Source of the DNA: Haladaptatus litoreus
GTDB lineage: Archaea > Halobacteriota > Halobacteria > Halobacteriales > Haladaptataceae
Assembly: GCF_900156425.1 (NCBI RefSeq)
Contig: NZ_FTNO01000003.1
Location: 1-64,000 of the forward strand
DNA: 64,000 nucleotides
Direction: 5' to 3'
The first letter of the stretch is position 1. Each line of letters starts with the position of its first letter. Both the position numbers and the translations under genes were made by a program. Below the pieces are notes generated by a model. That model did no database searches and was not told the DNA's origin. It was given only the letters and a program-made list of their open reading frames with translations. This document shows, one piece after another, positions 9,269-17,170 of this stretch.

Positions 9269-9358
9269 CGAACGGGGGTGGATTCGAACCACCGGGGCCA
9301 GGAAGTGGCCGCCATCGACACCACGTCGATGGTGCTTCTACCAACAAGCAACCCGTTC
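9269..9358 (-). tRNA. Class II tRNA-like element with aberrant anticodon arm
   Basis: On the minus strand a cloverleaf can be folded: perfect 7-bp acceptor stem GAACGGG/CCCGTTC; D-arm GCTT-GTTGGTAG-AAGC with the GG of a normal D-loop; a long variable arm GGCCA-CTTCC-TGGCC; and T-arm GGTGG-TTCGAAT-CCACC. The anticodon arm is not normal. CCATCGAC and GTCGATGG pair over 8 bp around a five-base GTGGT loop, instead of 5 bp with a 7-base loop, and no U33 is in place. The identity is therefore undefined. It may be a degenerate tRNA, a tRNA-like structure from a mobile element, or a tRNA with an unusual anticodon stem. No CCA is encoded. Confidence 0.5.
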
Positions 9359-9692
9359 TCGTCCCAGAACTCCCTGCGAGTGGAGCGTGGTCATGCCGGG
9401 AAGAGTGGGCACGACTACGCCGGTATGGAACTGGCGTGAGATGACCACATTTGATTCTTTGTGCTTGAACGTCGCAGGCGCATGGTTCCAGGCACGTTCC
9501 TACGACGCTCGCACCTTTTCCAATGACTGCGTTGAATATTGTTATACGGTGCCTGAAGTAGTTGAGAGAGAGAGATGACATTGAGTATGCTCTTTATTGG
9601 ACTGTCCACCTCGGGAGATTCTAGAGGAGGTAACTTGATCTCTAACTCGATCAAAGTCGTGAATTAGATTATATCTTGATCGAATGTGGGAG

Positions 9693-9887
9693 TTACCACT
9701 CCAACAGTAGTACGAACAAGATTCCCAGGAAACTGAACATAACGAGATACATCGTTGCAAAGACAATACCACGTGTGAACGCCCAGTAGCTCCAAAATCC
9801 AATGACTGCGAACGAAGAAAGAATAAAATTTTTACACTTTCTGTTTGGAAAGTAATCATTATACCACTGTTGTTCAGATAGCGACAT
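9693..9887 (-). CDS. Small membrane protein, hypothetical (64 residues)
   Basis: A short frame starting MSLSEQQWYNDYFPNRK and followed by two hydrophobic segments (SSFAVIGFWSYWAF and VFATMYLVMFSFLGILFVLL), which suggests a two-helix membrane protein. I recognise no family. The frame has a clean start and stop and a hydrophobic pattern unlikely by chance, but no neighbour supports it. Confidence 0.4.
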   Translation of the reverse strand: MSLSEQQWYNDYFPNRKCKNFILSSFAVIGFWSYWAFTRGIVFATMYLVMFSFLGILFVLLLEW

Positions 9888-9905
9888 TGCACTCTGTTTG
9901 TACGT

Positions 9906-10130
9906 CTAGCTCCTTATTTCCAACCGCCACAAATGACGGTCGGTGACAATAAAATCCTCACGTGAGAAGTACGACCGTAGTCCTTTGGGGCACTCAACGA
10001 GGATATTCGAACTCCACAACCCTCTACCGAAATCCCCACCAGAAGATACGTGAGGTCGCTCTGAGGACAGTTGACACCATCGATTTTCGTTACGACTGGT
10101 GTATTGGTCGTGCTGGCAGGATGAGGCATA
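9906..10130 (-). other. Unresolved 225-base stretch
   Basis: Three overlapping frames exist here on both strands and none has a family signature. The minus strand shows scattered Cys-containing words in different frames, which could be a decayed zinc-binding protein, but I cannot support a gene. Confidence 0.25.
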
Positions 10131-10149
10131 CTCCCAAAAGAGATTACCC

Positions 10150-10532
10150 GTTACCTTTGCGAACGGGCCCGCGCTTTGACGAGGCTCAGCCACTCCTCGA
10201 ATTAAGGCACACTCACACAGATGAACCCCCCGAGGAGTTGCAACGGCTCGATGCGCTCGATTCCGTAATGGAACGGCACGGTGGCGATGGCGTGTGGGGT
10301 ACCGATCAGTACGGAATCCACACAGGGGGGGACCACAAGTTCGGACAGTTCGATCGGAATCGTCTATGTGTACCATCCCCAGATCACCAAAGATTCCGTG
10401 CTTCAGGGGGACGATGGTATCGATGACGAGACCGAGGAGAAATTCAACGCCGCGCTCTGGCAGTATAGCGAACGCGTTGCAACACTCATCGAAGAACGAT
10501 TTGACGAGTTCATCCGCCAAACGCAGGGATAG
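10150..10532 (+). pseudogene. Frameshifted haloarchaeal hypothetical protein gene
   Basis: Two frames join to one sensible protein. The first reads EELQRLDALDSVMERHGGDG and WGTDQYGIHTGG. After a seven-G run at 10324-10331 the frame changes and continues with IGIVYVYHPQITKDSVLQGD, DDETEEKFNAAL and WQYSERVATLIEERFDEF to the stop at 10532. The acidic helical tail and the WGTDQYGI block are what a haloarchaeal protein would look like, but I do not know its function. The homopolymer makes either a real indel or a sequencing error possible. Confidence 0.45.
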
Positions 10533-10731
10533 CTCTGTGTTCAATGTAGTCTCCTGAATGTGATCGGTTCATCCACAACTGGAATGACCTTCTCACCACC
10601 GCTGCCACAAACGAGATGAAAAACGACGGCAATCAGTACGACACCGCTCATCTTTCCTGCTCGTGGGTTGATCGCCACTGAGACGAATACATTTGTATCT
10701 TCGATCACCGCTACTCGAAACCCTGTTAGAT

Positions 10732-11025
10732 TCAGTTACGTTTGGATCGCTCATGTTCTGGCGTGAGGTTGAGAAACACGTCGTCTTCAGCACCACACTC
10801 TGGACAAGCATGCACGAAGTGGAGGCCGTCGTCATCGCGCTTTTCGATTCGCCATTCCGACGGAGATCGTGCTTCGTTCCTACACACCGAACAGCGTTTG
10901 CACCGAACAGCGTTTGGGATGATCCTGTAGATATGTTCCCATGAAATCGATGAACGATTTCGTTCCATGACGGTATTTCGGCATCTCTTGTCTGTACAGT
11001 GAGCTCGCGCATCAATGCATTTCAT
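10732..11025 (-). CDS. Small putative zinc-binding protein with internal 16-bp duplication
   Basis: A 97-residue frame with several Cys pairs (CKRCSVC, then HACPECGAEDDVFLNLTPE), consistent with one or two zinc knuckles. The 16-base word CACCGAACAGCGTTTG occurs twice in tandem at about 10885-10916 and inserts VRCKRC into the first knuckle, so the gene may be damaged. The N-terminal third, also Cys-containing, is less convincing and the true start may be further in. Function unknown. Confidence 0.4.
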   Translation of the reverse strand: MKCIDARAHCTDKRCRNTVMERNRSSISWEHIYRIIPNAVRCKRCSVCRNEARSPSEWRIEKRDDDGLHFVHACPECGAEDDVFLNLTPEHERSKRN

Positions 11026-11134
11026 CCGCTTGTCTTTCAGAGGTACTGAGTACCTGATTTAGCCCTGCTTTGAGAGCAAGCGACTGGTAATGACCCCGGA
11101 TCGTGTGGTCATCTTGTACTGGAAGTCGAGAACG

Positions 11135-12322
11135 CTATGCGCCGAGCCACCAGCCGTACAGTTGCTCTTGCTCCTCAGTGTCTGGATGCTTCTTCGATTG
11201 GCCGTAGGTCTTGCCTTTGAGGAGTTGGCGTTCGACTGCGTTCGCGGCAAGACGGAGTGCATGGGTGGCTCCGTATCCCTCCCCTTTGGCGGTGAAGTAA
11301 CCACGGTCGGTGACAAGCCGAATCCGTGCCAGCACCAATGGCACTCCTCGACTCTGTTCTTTGTGCTCGTGCAGTTCGATACTGGCTTTGATTACGTTCA
11401 TCTCACCATACTTCGAGGTCACGCTGTCGATCAACGCGGAAACGTCATCGTAGTCCATTTCATCGAGCAACTTGAGACCGAACACCTGCACGGGACGCCG
11501 TTCTTCTTGTTCCCACGTGAGCGCCTCAATGACGTCCGTCTTCGTGATGATTCCGACCGGTTCGTCCGTCTCGGAATCCGTGACGACAAGTGAGGAGATC
11601 TCTTGATCAAACATCGTTTCGACTACCGCATCAAGCGGTGTGTCTCGCTGAACCGTCGCAGCTACATCGGACATCAGGTTCCGCACCGGCAGATCGAGCA
11701 TCCGGTCGGAAGTACCGTCACGTTCACCGAAGCCGCCGCGACCACTAAACTCGTCTGACGAGCCACCCTGACTCTTGTTCCCCCCACGTGTCGTGAATTC
11801 GATGACATCGTACAGACTCAATATCCCGACGAGTTCGTCATTGTCAATAACTGGTAGGTGTGCGATACGTCCTTCTCGGAGCGTGTTGAGGGCTTTCCCC
11901 ATCGTGGTCATTGGGGAGACACTGATGAGCTTCGTTGTGTACGCATCGTCAACAGTCACCGCGTCGAGGAACGGGCTCACGGCCTCCAAGACGGCATCTG
12001 CAGTCACCACACCAACGACGCGATCTTTGTCCAACACTGGAAGCGTCTTGGCGTTACTCCCGATCATGAGCCGTGCAACCTCACGGACATCTTCGGTTCG
12101 GTCGACGGTTGGGACGTGTTGTACCCGTGAGCCAACCTTCGCCGAGGGTTGATTGGACGACGAGGCCAGTTGTCGGCGGCTGACGACGCCCCGATACTCG
12201 TCACCGTCCGTAACGACGACGGCGTCGAGTTCTTGATTCTCGAACGCACCGGCGACCTTCGAAAGGGGTGCCCCGATGTCGAACTCGGTGAACTGTGTTG
12301 AAACGATCTCAGAGATATCCAT
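11135..12322 (-). CDS. Four-CBS-domain protein with C-terminal ribosome-hibernation-like domain
   Basis: Four CBS motifs follow one another from the MDISEIVSTQ start (VVVTDGDEYRGVVSRRQLA, VLDKDRVVGVVTADAVLE, VIDNDELVGILSLYDVIE, TDEPVGIITKTDVIEAL), enough for two Bateman modules that bind adenine nucleotides. The last 110 residues (YGEMNVIKASIELHEH, ARIRLVTDRGYFTAKGEGYG, AANAVERQLL) resemble the HPF/RaiA fold that binds the small ribosomal subunit. Archaeal CBS proteins linked to ribosome hibernation are known, so energy-sensing control of translation is a reasonable inference. I chose the ATG at 12322 because the 20 codons before it do not look conserved. No operon partner is visible. Confidence 0.8.
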   Translation of the reverse strand: MDISEIVSTQFTEFDIGAPLSKVAGAFENQELDAVVVTDGDEYRGVVSRRQLASSSNQPSAKVGSRVQHVPTVDRTEDVREVARLMIGSNAKTLPVLDKDRVVGVVTADAVLEAVSPFLDAVTVDDAYTTKLISVSPMTTMGKALNTLREGRIAHLPVIDNDELVGILSLYDVIEFTTRGGNKSQGGSSDEFSGRGGFGERDGTSDRMLDLPVRNLMSDVAATVQRDTPLDAVVETMFDQEISSLVVTDSETDEPVGIITKTDVIEALTWEQEERRPVQVFGLKLLDEMDYDDVSALIDSVTSKYGEMNVIKASIELHEHKEQSRGVPLVLARIRLVTDRGYFTAKGEGYGATHALRLAANAVERQLLKGKTYGQSKKHPDTEEQEQLYGWWLGA

Positions 12323-12628
12323 TGTGTACTCGTTACTAAAGGGAACGTGAACGGTTATGCTTGCCTCACCTTTTGATGACACGAGAGAATTGATTTTGAG
12401 AGGCGATTTAGGGTCACAGACTGTGCCCTCGATATTACTTTGACCGCACCGTCCGTGCTTGCCGCCACTATCTGTGGTCGATTACACCGTTGTAATAGAG
12501 GGGGGATCGCGAGAGCGAACCCCTCCATTTCGCAGAAATAGACGTACTTCACCGTCACCAACCCACTAGTACCACCATGTGTCACCGGCAACGCGGTATA
12601 AATATCGTGTGATGGTGTGATTCAAGCT

Positions 12629-13110
12629 AAGGTTCTGCGAACCCCCGTGATTACAACGCTATACTCAGCGCCCTCCGTTTCGTTCTGCGTTGGTTTCGTG
12701 TGCTCGCATCCCCCCAGCGAGGTCGGGGTGGGCGAACGTGATCTCGATGTGATGGTCGCCGACACCCATCGCATCGTCAATCGACAGCGTTCGAGATTCC
12801 TTGTCGGTCACGCTAGGTACACGCTCTGCCATCTCCTCCATCACCCGATACCCGTCATTTTTGTACGCACAGCCATAGTGCGTCGCCGCTCCCGATAGCG
12901 TAACCGTGCGATCATTGCATCATTCGTCTTGGCGACGTTCTTCGCATGCTCAAGCACATCGAGGTATTTGTCCTCAACCTGCTGACTCTCGGTGCGCTTC
13001 TCGCGGAAGTTGACCAGTTCGGTGTTCTGTTCTGCGCGCTGGACGGTCTCGAAGAGCTGCTGGCCTGTATTCGATGCTTTCGCGACGTGGTTTGATAAGC
13101 TGTCGTCTAC
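12629..13110 (-). pseudogene. Frameshifted gene of unknown function with a duplicated 3' end
   Basis: On the minus strand one frame gives SNHVAKASNTGQQLFETVQR and VEDKYLDVLEHAKNVAKTND, a helical segment. A frame change near 12900 continues with GYRVMEEMAERVPSVTDKES and DDAMGVGDHHIEITFAHPD to a stop near 12669. The 3' end plus flank (12629-12692) recurs in inverted orientation at 49137-49199 with only a few mismatches, including the C-terminal word NAERNGGR and its stop. That marks this as part of a dispersed, probably mobile, unit. I do not recognise the family. Confidence 0.45.
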
Positions 13111-13302
13111 GCTCCTTGGTCACGTAATTAGTCACGCAGAGAAAATCGCTACTGTTGACAGCACTGAACGACGTTGAGGTGGACACCATCGACGCAATCA
13201 TAGCCGAGGTTATCGCCCTTAGAGATTCAGTTCTCGATCGGTGATCGCGATTACGGTGTCGTAATCTCCCCCGGCAGGCCAGTGTAATTCACACCACTAC
13301 CT

Positions 13303-13334
13303 TTCTTCTCTTCCCATCTGCGGGAAGAGAAGAA
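13303..13334. repeat. 13-bp inverted repeat (hairpin)
   Basis: Arms TTCTTCTCTTCCC and GGGAAGAGAAGAA are separated by six bases (ATCTGC). The perfect purine/pyrimidine-biased hairpin has no U-tract on either side. It lies between two unknown-function remnants and could be a transcript-end structure or an element boundary. Confidence 0.45.
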
Positions 13335-13448
13335 GAAGAGATTACACCCACCAGTAGCCGACCGTTCATTCCACCGCCCGAGGGGGCGCATGGTACGCCC
13401 TCGCTATGTCCGAACGGGCGTCACTTACGCCCGGACAACTAGCCCGAA

Positions 13449-13718
13449 TTACGACACCATAATTTCCTCCGTCTTCTCATCGTCCCCGTCGGACTCAACG
13501 ACTGCCGACGAGAGGCCGTCGAACTCCTCGTCAACATTCTCTACCACGTCCGTCTCCGCAGCCGTCCCTGTCAGTGTATCGACCGTCTCGACGTCGTCCT
13601 CATCACAGCTGTCCTGCTCGGCTCCGACCACCTTGACCATCTGGGTGGTAAAGAACGTCTTCCACTCGTCTGCGTCAGCAACAAGCACGTTCTTGCCCTT
13701 ACAACGCTTCAACGCCAC
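13449..13718 (-). CDS. Acidic hypothetical protein, possibly partial
   Basis: An 89-codon frame reading ALKRCKGKNVLVADADEWKT, FFTTQMVKVVGA, then a strongly acidic tail (EQDSCDEDDVETVDTL to the end). Composition is typically haloarchaeal. The frame stays open upstream for about 30 codons (RGTSQSETPNPEDPGNLV) without a clear start, so a GTG start near 13721 or a lost N-terminus is possible. No family recognised; neighbours are remnants. Confidence 0.35.
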   Translation of the reverse strand: MALKRCKGKNVLVADADEWKTFFTTQMVKVVGAEQDSCDEDDVETVDTLTGTAAETDVVENVDEEFDGLSSAVVESDGDDEKTEEIMVS

Positions 13719-13985
13719 AAGATTCCCCGGATCTTCAGGATTGGGCGTCTCGCTCTGACTGGTTCCTCGTGCGACAAATCTCGCTGCACCGTCCTGTACA
13801 ACGCGTCACCCGCGGTGTCGGAACGACACGTCGCGCTCACCGGCTTGCACCGCGAACCCATCGAACGGCGAGGAGTCTACCGTCGATGAGCAACTGCCCC
13901 ATCGTGTGGCTGACGCCGCTGCCGATGAAGAACACCCCGAATCCGAGACCGAGAGTACAACGAACTCGGACAGACTGACCGACCC

Positions 13986-15479
13986 TCAGTCGGCCCTCCG
14001 AGCGAACCAGTGGCCGAGACCAGATATCACCAGCAGGTGAACGACAACACCGACGAAAAGAAAGACTGGCCAGAGCGCCTCGCCGGCGACACCAGAGACG
14101 ACGGCCTTAATCGGCCAGTACGTCGGTAGAACACCGACGGCGAGCTGAAGCGGCTCCGACACCACGACAATCCCGACCACGGGGCCCAGGATGACAAGGT
14201 TGATGAGTTTGCTGATTGCGATCCCCTCGATGGTATTCGACGCCACTGTCCCGAACACCAGTGCAATCGTTGGACCACTGAGCGCGCCAACTGCCGCCGA
14301 CCCGACGAGGACTGCCGGCGGGACCTGTACGAGCCCGATGACGGCCAGTGCCGGAAGAGTCGCCACCAGACTAAGGGCGTACGCCGATATTCCCCGGTAC
14401 AGCAGATAGCCGCGGGCGGAGAGCGGACTGACGCGATAGGCCGCGAGAACGCCTTGCTCGCGGTCCTCCAGTACGAACATACCGACGATGAACCCATAGA
14501 TCGCCGGACCGAACGCCACCATCGACGCGACGACCACGGGATAGAACGGTTCCAATGCGAACACGGATGCGGCCAAGTCCGCCACGATCGGCGCGCCGAA
14601 TCTGACGACGACGGCGAGTGCAAGCGGCCCGACGGCGGCGATCGCCAGCATCGGATCACGAACCCAGTTCCGGAAATCGGCCAGTAACAGTCCGACCCAG
14701 GGTGACCGGGAGACGAGCCGAGATCGACCGTGTTGCTGATGCGTTTGCGGGACTGTATCTCGGCCGAGTTGCCGGCCCGGGTCGCCACCGCGAACGACGT
14801 GCTGACGGAAGGTTCGGCGCGCCCACAGATACGCCACCACGTTGGCAACGAGGAGATACCCGACGCCGTAGAACAGCTGCCACGCGGGGAGTGACCGGAA
14901 GCCCCCCTCGACGAGGAGCAGCACCGGTTGCGCAGGCAGGAGGTAGAACAGCGGTGTCTCGATGATCCCGACGTATCCAAACAACGGGAGGAACAGGACT
15001 GTCCCCCACCCGACGGCACTGATGAAGTACTCGTTGACGGAATCATATCGAGCGACGACAACGAATCCGATGAGGACGAACAGTGTCGCAGACAGACAAA
15101 CTCCACCAATAAGGATTCCCAACCTGGACGTCCTCCCGTGTCCCAGTACAGCAACGAGCGTGGACGCGACCACTGCGAGCAGCGATAAAGTCAGTACCTT
15201 CGACGCGAGATACCCTCGGTCACCGAGCGGCGACACCACCAGCGCATCCAGCACCCCTTCCTCCTTCTCGAACAACACCATCGAGGCGATGAAGTAGAAC
15301 CCGAGGATAGTCGGATCAGTGACGATGAGCAACACTGCGGCGTCGGTTCGAAGGTCGGGACCCACGGCCTGGAGCCCCACAATGAACGCCAGTGTGAGAA
15401 CCGCGTAGACGGTGTAGAAGCCGTACTTCACCTGGAGCCGCACGTCCCATCCTATCATCGTCCGGAGCGCGCTCACCAC
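13986..15479 (-). CDS. ABC-2 type export permease, two fused six-helix halves
   Basis: A 497-residue membrane protein made of two similar halves, each with about six hydrophobic segments. Each half has an amphipathic EKEEGVLDALVVSPLGDRGY or EDREQGVLAAYRVSPLSARGY motif after its second helix, a hallmark of ABC-2 permeases (fluoroquinolone-export type). The cognate ATP-binding gene lies 49 bases upstream on the same strand, so the two probably form one operon and one exporter. The exported compound is unknown; lipids, small drugs or glycoconjugates are typical for the family. Confidence 0.85.
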   Translation of the reverse strand: MVSALRTMIGWDVRLQVKYGFYTVYAVLTLAFIVGLQAVGPDLRTDAAVLLIVTDPTILGFYFIASMVLFEKEEGVLDALVVSPLGDRGYLASKVLTLSLLAVVASTLVAVLGHGRTSRLGILIGGVCLSATLFVLIGFVVVARYDSVNEYFISAVGWGTVLFLPLFGYVGIIETPLFYLLPAQPVLLLVEGGFRSLPAWQLFYGVGYLLVANVVAYLWARRTFRQHVVRGGDPGRQLGRDTVPQTHQQHGRSRLVSRSPWVGLLLADFRNWVRDPMLAIAAVGPLALAVVVRFGAPIVADLAASVFALEPFYPVVVASMVAFGPAIYGFIVGMFVLEDREQGVLAAYRVSPLSARGYLLYRGISAYALSLVATLPALAVIGLVQVPPAVLVGSAAVGALSGPTIALVFGTVASNTIEGIAISKLINLVILGPVVGIVVVSEPLQLAVGVLPTYWPIKAVVSGVAGEALWPVFLFVGVVVHLLVISGLGHWFARRAD

Positions 15480-15528
15480 GATTATTCACCCGACCGCCGA
15501 GACGTACTCCAGCCAATCGAGAGACTCC

Positions 15529-16383
15529 TCATGTCAACGCTTCTCCAGTCACTTCGATGAAGACGTCTTCGAGCGTCGCCTCCTCCGTGTGGATCGTCTC
15601 AATCCGACCCTCTCGCAGCAGGCCCCGGAACTCGTCGTCGGTATCGAGGTCAGCCAGCGAGAACTCACGAGCTTCGGCCGTGCCGTCGATGCGATACTCC
15701 ACGCGGACGGTCGGTTCGCCGTATTCGAGCTTCAACGTCCGGGGGGCGTCGATCAACGCGAGCTGGCCGTCAACGATGAACGCGACGCGATCACACACTT
15801 GATCGGCGACAGTCATGTCGTGGGTCGCCAGGAAGACCGTTCCCCCATCAGTCCGAATATCTTCGATCACGTCCTTCATCGCGCGGGCGTATCCAGGATC
15901 GATTCCCGCCGTCGGTTCGTCGAGGAAGACGAGCTCCGGGTCGTGGACAATCGCACGGACGAAGTTCAGCCGCATCTGCATTCCCTTCGAGTACGTCCCC
16001 ACGCGGCGATCTACTGCGTCGGCCAATCCGACTCGGTCGAGCAGCTCGTCCGGGTCGCGAACGGCCCCACCGTAGAGCGAGGCGAACAGTTCGAGGTTCT
16101 CCCGCCCAGTCAGTTTCTGGTAGAGGTTCGGCGTCTCCGCGGCCACTCCAATTCGCTCGTACAGGTCACTCCCCCACTCGCGAACCTCTCGATCGAATAC
16201 CTTCGCCTGCCCCCTGTAGTCGTCGAGGAGACCGATGAGTACCTTTTGGGTTGTGCTCTTGCCGGAGCCGCTCGGGCCGAGGAACCCGAATACCTCGCGG
16301 TCCTCGACGGTGAAGCCGATGCCTCCCAGCGTCCTCCGGTCGGCTCCAGTGTACGTGTACTCGAGTCCCTCGACGTGAATCAT
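15529..16383 (-). CDS. ABC transporter ATP-binding protein (ABC-2 exporter)
   Basis: A 284-residue protein from the ATG at 16383; the longer open frame upstream lacks family features. Walker A is LGPSGSGKST, the signature region is YSKGMQMRLNFVRAI (degenerate LSGGQ, common in this CcmA-like family), Walker B is LVFLDEPTAGIDP and the H-loop is ATHDM. The last 60 residues form the usual small C-terminal domain (VRVEYRIDGTAEAREFSLAD). It energises the permease encoded just downstream. Confidence 0.88.
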   Translation of the reverse strand: MIHVEGLEYTYTGADRRTLGGIGFTVEDREVFGFLGPSGSGKSTTQKVLIGLLDDYRGQAKVFDREVREWGSDLYERIGVAAETPNLYQKLTGRENLELFASLYGGAVRDPDELLDRVGLADAVDRRVGTYSKGMQMRLNFVRAIVHDPELVFLDEPTAGIDPGYARAMKDVIEDIRTDGGTVFLATHDMTVADQVCDRVAFIVDGQLALIDAPRTLKLEYGEPTVRVEYRIDGTAEAREFSLADLDTDDEFRGLLREGRIETIHTEEATLEDVFIEVTGEALT

Positions 16384-16662
16384 GTTCGTGATGTGCGAAT
16401 CCACCTGTTTAAACGATATGCTACTGTAAACCGCTGTGCAATCGTTGCTGCATTGTTGATGGGCTGGTGCCGGTGTTTCGCCCACGAGGTTGGGAGCCAG
16501 GTGTTCGATATCGTAGCGTTCGCCGCTAAGTGAGGGCACTCCCAGTAGCGAGTTCCTTCAAGTGCGAATGAGAGATTCTCACGTAGTGAAAATTATTTCT
16601 AGGTGATTATAGGTCCACGTCTGCCCGATATACTGCTGTTCATCCCGGTTCGGTAATACCCG

Positions 16663-17075
16663 GACCAAGAGAGCACGACCTAGAGATCCCGATCCACGGC
16701 GGACATAACGGCCAGGGCCTCGCGATGGTCGACGACGGCCTCGTCATCGACCTCTCGGAGATGACCGGCGTCCGCGTCGACCCTGACGTCCAGACCGTCC
16801 GGGCCGAGGGCGGTTGCACTTGGGGTGACATCGACCACGCCACCCACGCCTTCGGCCTGGCGACGGTCAGCGGGATCTACTCGACGACCGGCGTCGGCGG
16901 GCTGACCCTGGGCGGGGGTCATGGCTATCTGACCCGCAAGCACGGCCTGACAATCGACAACGTGCTGAGCGCCGACGTCGTGCTGGCCGACGGACGTCTG
17001 GTCCACGCCAGCGAGACCGAGAACCCGGATCTGTTCTGGGCGCTCCGCGGTGGCGGCGGGAACTTCGGCGAACTC
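16663..17075 (+). pseudogene. FAD-binding oxidoreductase fragment (FAD_binding_4 / BBE family)
   Basis: The frame gives the PCMH-type FAD domain without its first 55-60 residues: EIPIHGGHNGQGLAMVDDG, VIDLSEMTGVRVDPDVQTVR, GVGGLTLGGGHGYLTRKHGL and NPDLFWALRGGGGNFG. The His of GGHN would carry covalent FAD. After NFG the homology stops at about 17075 and the frame runs on into unrelated sequence to 17177; the BBE substrate domain is absent. Base composition is visibly more GC-rich than the flanks. A fragment acquired or left behind, without function. Confidence 0.65.
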
Positions 17076-17170
17076 GCATTTGGACAGTTCTGTCACGAGT
17101 CGTTCCTCGCTAAGATGTGGTTATGGGAAAATCAAGACGCATTACAGCAGTGCACCCCGAGAGTTTCTAA

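Noticed and set aside
12617..12898. Plus-strand frame of 93 codons
   Set aside because: It lies antisense to the frameshifted gene whose 3' end is repeated at 49137; the minus-strand reading explains the sequence better.
13390..13978. Plus-strand Ser/Thr- and Arg-rich frames
   Set aside because: They are complements of an acidic minus-strand frame and show the composition bias expected of antisense haloarchaeal coding DNA.
14027..15154. 375-codon Ser/Arg/Cys-rich frame within the ABC permease gene
   Set aside because: It is an alternate-frame artefact of high GC coding sequence; the permease frame has clear membrane helices and family motifs.
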